This document shows, one piece after another, positions 61,185 through 64,000 of a DNA stretch of 64,000 bases. The stretch is from Bacillus sp. N1-1 (lineage in GTDB: Bacteria; Bacillota; Bacilli; Bacillales; Guptibacillaceae): contig NZ_CP046564.1 of NCBI RefSeq assembly GCF_009818105.1, positions 2,356,001 through 2,420,000 on the forward strand, given 5' to 3'. A program made the position numbers and the translations under genes. Below the pieces are notes generated by a model. That model saw nothing but the letters and a program-made list of their open reading frames with translations. It was not told where the DNA came from and did not search any database. The number at the start of each line of letters is the position of its first letter. Within the stretch, counting starts at the first letter, position 1.

Positions 61185-61910
61185 TTACCTTCTAACGATC
61201 GATCGAAATACGCAATCAATTCTATTTTGATCCATCACACGCCTTTCTTTTATGAGCCGAGCTTTTTTCTCTAATTGATTTAACTCTTCTTCAAGATTAC
61301 CTATTAAGTGTTCTGGCTCACTAAGCGTTTCTCTTCTGAATAACGTCTTTCCCTGCATTTTTATATGATCATGAACCGATGAAACTTGGAGAAGTTGAGG
61401 GAGAGTTAACCGGGGAATGCTTTCATTCTCCAAAATCCACCTTCCGAAAAGAATCGATTTTAAAGCATACAGCATCCCTTTTTGATCGGAACGTCCTTCC
61501 TGTGCTTTTAAATTTGTTCTTCCCATCTTTATATAATGAAACAATAATGGTTTTACTAAAATACAATCCGTGCTTAATTCCCTAAGCATTTTCACTTCTT
61601 CTGCTTCCTTATAAATAGTCGGTGAAATGAACCACTCCATAATGGAAGGATTCGATTTACCTATTAAATAAAGCGTCTTTTTTATATCCCATCCATGGAG
61701 TTCAACCTTTCCACTGTTCACTTCTAAAACATCAGTCTTAGGAAACACCGTTAAATACCAGGCTAGATCGTGCGTGTAGATAAACCGTATATCACGATCA
61801 CTGTTCTCATTCTCATAACCGAAAGCGCGACTCCCCGCTTCACATGCAAATAAAATCGTGATTTTATTCTTTTCTTCTAACTCCTTAAGCGTTGTTGTGA
61901 TCGTGCTCAT
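61185..61910 (-). CDS. Nucleotidyltransferase, RlaP/YcgL type
   Basis: A 241-aa polymerase-beta-fold nucleotidyltransferase. The catalytic motif is GSRAFGYENENSDRDIRFIY with G-S and D-x-D. KPLLFHYIKMGRTNLK and LKSILFGRWILENE follow in the family order. RlaP proteins are associated with RNA repair in many bacteria and the Bacillus homologue is YcgL; no RNA ligase is adjacent here. GAGGTGAT precedes the ATG. It is a single-gene unit between the YyaL-type gene and mrfA. Confidence 0.85.
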   Translation of the reverse strand: MSTITTTLKELEEKNKITILFACEAGSRAFGYENENSDRDIRFIYTHDLAWYLTVFPKTDVLEVNSGKVELHGWDIKKTLYLIGKSNPSIMEWFISPTIYKEAEEVKMLRELSTDCILVKPLLFHYIKMGRTNLKAQEGRSDQKGMLYALKSILFGRWILENESIPRLTLPQLLQVSSVHDHIKMQGKTLFRRETLSEPEHLIGNLEEELNQLEKKARLIKERRVMDQNRIDCVFRSIVRR

Positions 61911-61930
61911 GACATCACCTCTTTATCGAC

Positions 61931-61953
61931 AAAAAGCTACCAGGTTCAGCCCG
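61931..61953 (-). terminator. Terminator of the yyaL-type gene
   Basis: AAAAAGCTACC pairs with GGTAGCTTTTT around a short imperfect loop; five T follow on the minus strand. Confidence 0.85.
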
Positions 61954-61966
61954 GTAGCTTTTTCGT

Positions 61967-64000
61967 TTATTTTTGCAGTTCTTTCATGACTTTATCCACG
62001 TCCCTCTCAGGAAGTGAACAGCTGAAATTCTCACAAATATAAATGGTCGTTTCGTTTGTCTTCTCGAAGTTAGCAGCGAATGGAGCTGCTTCCGTTAGTT
62101 CCGTCGGATCTTCTACGCTAATGACCGTTAGTTCAGGTAAAAAGTTCTGCCGGAGAAACTGTTCCAATCTCTTCTTATGCTGATCACGATTTGAACCAAC
62201 AATGACCACTTCTTTAGAAGAAGATCGTGCGTACAGCTTACACATTAAGAAATAAGCATGACCACTTGAATAGGATGAGACATCACCTGAAAAAGCGGTA
62301 AACATCCGATTAGCCCACTCATCATATTTCATTTCTCCAGTTAATTTTGATAAACGAAGCAACTGAAGAACAGCAACGCTATTTCCAGATGGTAGGGCAC
62401 CATCGTGAACATCCTTCGGTCTGGCAATCAATGGATCGGCATCATGGCCATACAAATAGAAGCCTCCAGAACTCTCATCCCAAAACAATTCGTGCATATC
62501 ATCAGAGAGCTTTTTCGCTTTAACAAGATATTGTGAGTTATACGTTGTTTCATACAATTCATTTAACGCCCAGAGTCCATACGCATAATCGTCATGATAC
62601 GCTTTGAATTTCACTTCTCCATCTCGATAACGAGCCATTAATCGACCGTCAATGACCATGTTTTCTTCTATAAATCGATACGACTTTTCAGCTAGTTCTG
62701 TGTATCCAGCGTCTTGAAACACCCCTCCTGCTTTCGCAAAAGCCGCAATCATCAACATGTTCCAGCTCGTCAGAATTTTGTCATCTTTATACGGATGAAC
62801 GCGTTTTTTTCGCTCGGCATAAAGTTTCTTTCTAGCTGTTTCCAGTTGAGTTTGAACGGCTTCTTCTGTCAGGTTGAATGATTTAGCAATCTTTGAAAGA
62901 TCCGTTTTGATTAAGTTAGGAATGTTTTTCCCTTCGAAATTTCCTCTTGCCGTGATGTCATACACCTCAGTGTACAGAGAGCCAAGTTCTTCACCTAAGA
63001 TTGTGTGAACTTCTTTTGCTGTCCACACATAAAACTTGCCTTCTTCACCTTCAGAATCAGCATCTTCAGCAGAATAAAAGCCTCCATCATTACCTGTCAT
63101 GTCACGTTGTACGTATTCGAGTATCTCACAAGCAACTCGTTTGTAGTGTTCGTTCCCAGTGACTTGAAATGCTTCGGTATAGGTAAGCGCAAGCATGGCG
63201 TTATCATACAGCATTTTTTCGAAATGGGGCACAAGCCATTCCTGATCGACTGCGTACCTCGCAAAACCAAACCCTACGTGATCATAAATGCCGCCGTTCG
63301 CCATAGCATCAAGCGTTCTAGTAACCATCGTTAAAGCGAGATCTTGATTATATTGACGATAATACCGTAGCAAATACATCAGCATATGAGGAGAAGGGAA
63401 TTTCGGGGACTGACCGAAACCACCAAATATCGTATCAAAGGAATTTTGCATCTGTTCAAACGCTTTATGAAGCGGCTCCTCTGTTAATTCCCCACCTTCC
63501 GTATTCATTCGTTCTTGCAATGACGCGGTTATCTTATCTCCAATTCCTGTAATTCTCTCAGGATTTTCCTTGTATTGCTGATAAAGCTGCATGATCGCAT
63601 CTTTAAATCCGGGTAGATTGTATCGGCTTTCTTTCGGAAAATAAGTTCCCGCATAAAATGGTTTTTGATCAGGCGTAACAAAAACATTCAGCGGCCACCC
63701 GCCCTGACCGGTTAATCCCTGACAAACTTTCATGTAAATGGAATCAATATCCGGTCGCTCTTCTCGATCGACCTTAATCGCTACAAAGCGATCGTTTAGA
63801 AGCTTTGCCGTTTCCTCATCCTCAAAGCTCTCTCTTTCCATCACATGACACCAATGACAAGTCGAATATCCAATTGAAACAAGCACAGGCTTGTTCTCGC
63901 GTTTCGCTTTCTCAAACGCTTCATCACCCCATGGATACCAGTCAACTGGATTGTGAGCGTGCTGAAGTAAATAGGGCGATTTTTCATGAATTAACATATT
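61967..64000 (-). CDS. yyaL: Thioredoxin-domain DUF255 protein YyaL (5' end outside window)
   Basis: A protein of the YyaL/spermatogenesis-associated protein 20 family. The N-terminal thioredoxin-like domain has [20 protein letters not shown] and the CHWC motif near residue 47, followed by [20 protein letters not shown]. The rest is an alpha/alpha toroid related to N-acylglucosamine epimerases ([47 protein letters not shown]). The frame is open to the window edge, and relatives begin several residues before [10 protein letters not shown], so the ATG at 63997 may be internal. The function is not established. Confidence 0.93.
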   Translation of the reverse strand, partial: NMLIHEKSPYLLQHAHNPVDWYPWGDEAFEKAKRENKPVLVSIGYSTCHWCHVMERESFEDEETAKLLNDRFVAIKVDREERPDIDSIYMKVCQGLTGQGGWPLNVFVTPDQKPFYAGTYFPKESRYNLPGFKDAIMQLYQQYKENPERITGIGDKITASLQERMNTEGGELTEEPLHKAFEQMQNSFDTIFGGFGQSPKFPSPHMLMYLLRYYRQYNQDLALTMVTRTLDAMANGGIYDHVGFGFARYAVDQEWLVPHFEKMLYDNAMLALTYTEAFQVTGNEHYKRVACEILEYVQRDMTGNDGGFYSAEDADSEGEEGKFYVWTAKEVHTILGEELGSLYTEVYDITARGNFEGKNIPNLIKTDLSKIAKSFNLTEEAVQTQLETARKKLYAERKKRVHPYKDDKILTSWNMLMIAAFAKAGGVFQDAGYTELAEKSYRFIEENMVIDGRLMARYRDGEVKFKAYHDDYAYGLWALNELYETTYNSQYLVKAKKLSDDMHELFWDESSGGFYLYGHDADPLIARPKDVHDGALPSGNSVAVLQLLRLSKLTGEMKYDEWANRMFTAFSGDVSSYSSGHAYFLMCKLYARSSSKEVVIVGSNRDQHKKRLEQFLRQNFLPELTVISVEDPTELTEAAPFAANFEKTNETTIYICENFSCSLPERDVDKVMKELQK

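Overview
The window is chromosomal DNA from a low-GC, spore-forming member of the Bacillaceae. The grounds are a type B RNase P RNA gene next to gpsB and ypsA, a CotD-type spore coat gene, the mrfA/mrfB pair, parE/parC, GGAGG-type ribosome binding sites and many short intrinsic terminators. The genus cannot be fixed from the sequence alone. Most genes lie on the minus strand. No tRNA, rRNA, insertion sequence, prophage or CRISPR array was seen.

Region 1 (1-23.2 kb) is mixed housekeeping and accessory content: parC (cut by the window edge) and parE, bioY behind a BirA-type operator, an MFS carrier with a cre-like site, a Na+/Ca2+ exchanger-type antiporter, a nuclease-helicase fusion coupled to a cytochrome P450, aminopeptidase AmpS, a SIMPL-domain protein, and a YneT-type CoA-binding protein. 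Then come a decayed alpha/beta-hydrolase gene and an MFS exporter behind a leader peptide with stem-loops. They are followed by a CspD-like cold shock protein, a tandem-GNAT protein paired with an unknown protein, a YjiH-type membrane protein, a quinone-oxidoreductase-like enzyme and a PanE/ApbA-family reductase.

Region 2 (23.2-47.7 kb) is a 24 kb minus-strand catabolic cluster. It holds a lactonase-type phosphotriesterase homologue, three acyl-CoA ligases, a LivFGHM-type ABC importer with a binding protein that may be truncated, two crotonases, three SDR dehydrogenases, a FadE-type acyl-CoA dehydrogenase, a ComB-type phosphatase, an aminoglycoside-phosphotransferase-fold kinase, a thioesterase, a 3-hydroxyacyl-CoA dehydrogenase, a TetR regulator, a thiolase, an ACAD10/11-type dehydrogenase and an acyl-CoA carboxylase carboxyltransferase. 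The kinase and the ACAD10/11-type dehydrogenase are the two halves of animal ACAD10/11, which degrade 4-hydroxyacyl-CoA through a phosphorylated intermediate. With the lactonase-like gene this suggests a Gram-positive route for 4-hydroxy acids or lactones. Similar palindromes precede three of its transcription units, with the TetR gene among them.

Region 3 (47.8-64 kb) is close to a conserved Bacillus block: ypwA, a YppF-like gene, ypsC, rnpB, gpsB, ypsA, cotD, mrfB and mrfA. Inserted into it are a DnaQ-like exonuclease and a cNMP/CBS/nucleotidyltransferase protein. It ends with an RlaP-type nucleotidyltransferase and a YyaL-type protein cut by the window edge. A LexA-box-like sequence sits in the mrfAB promoter region.
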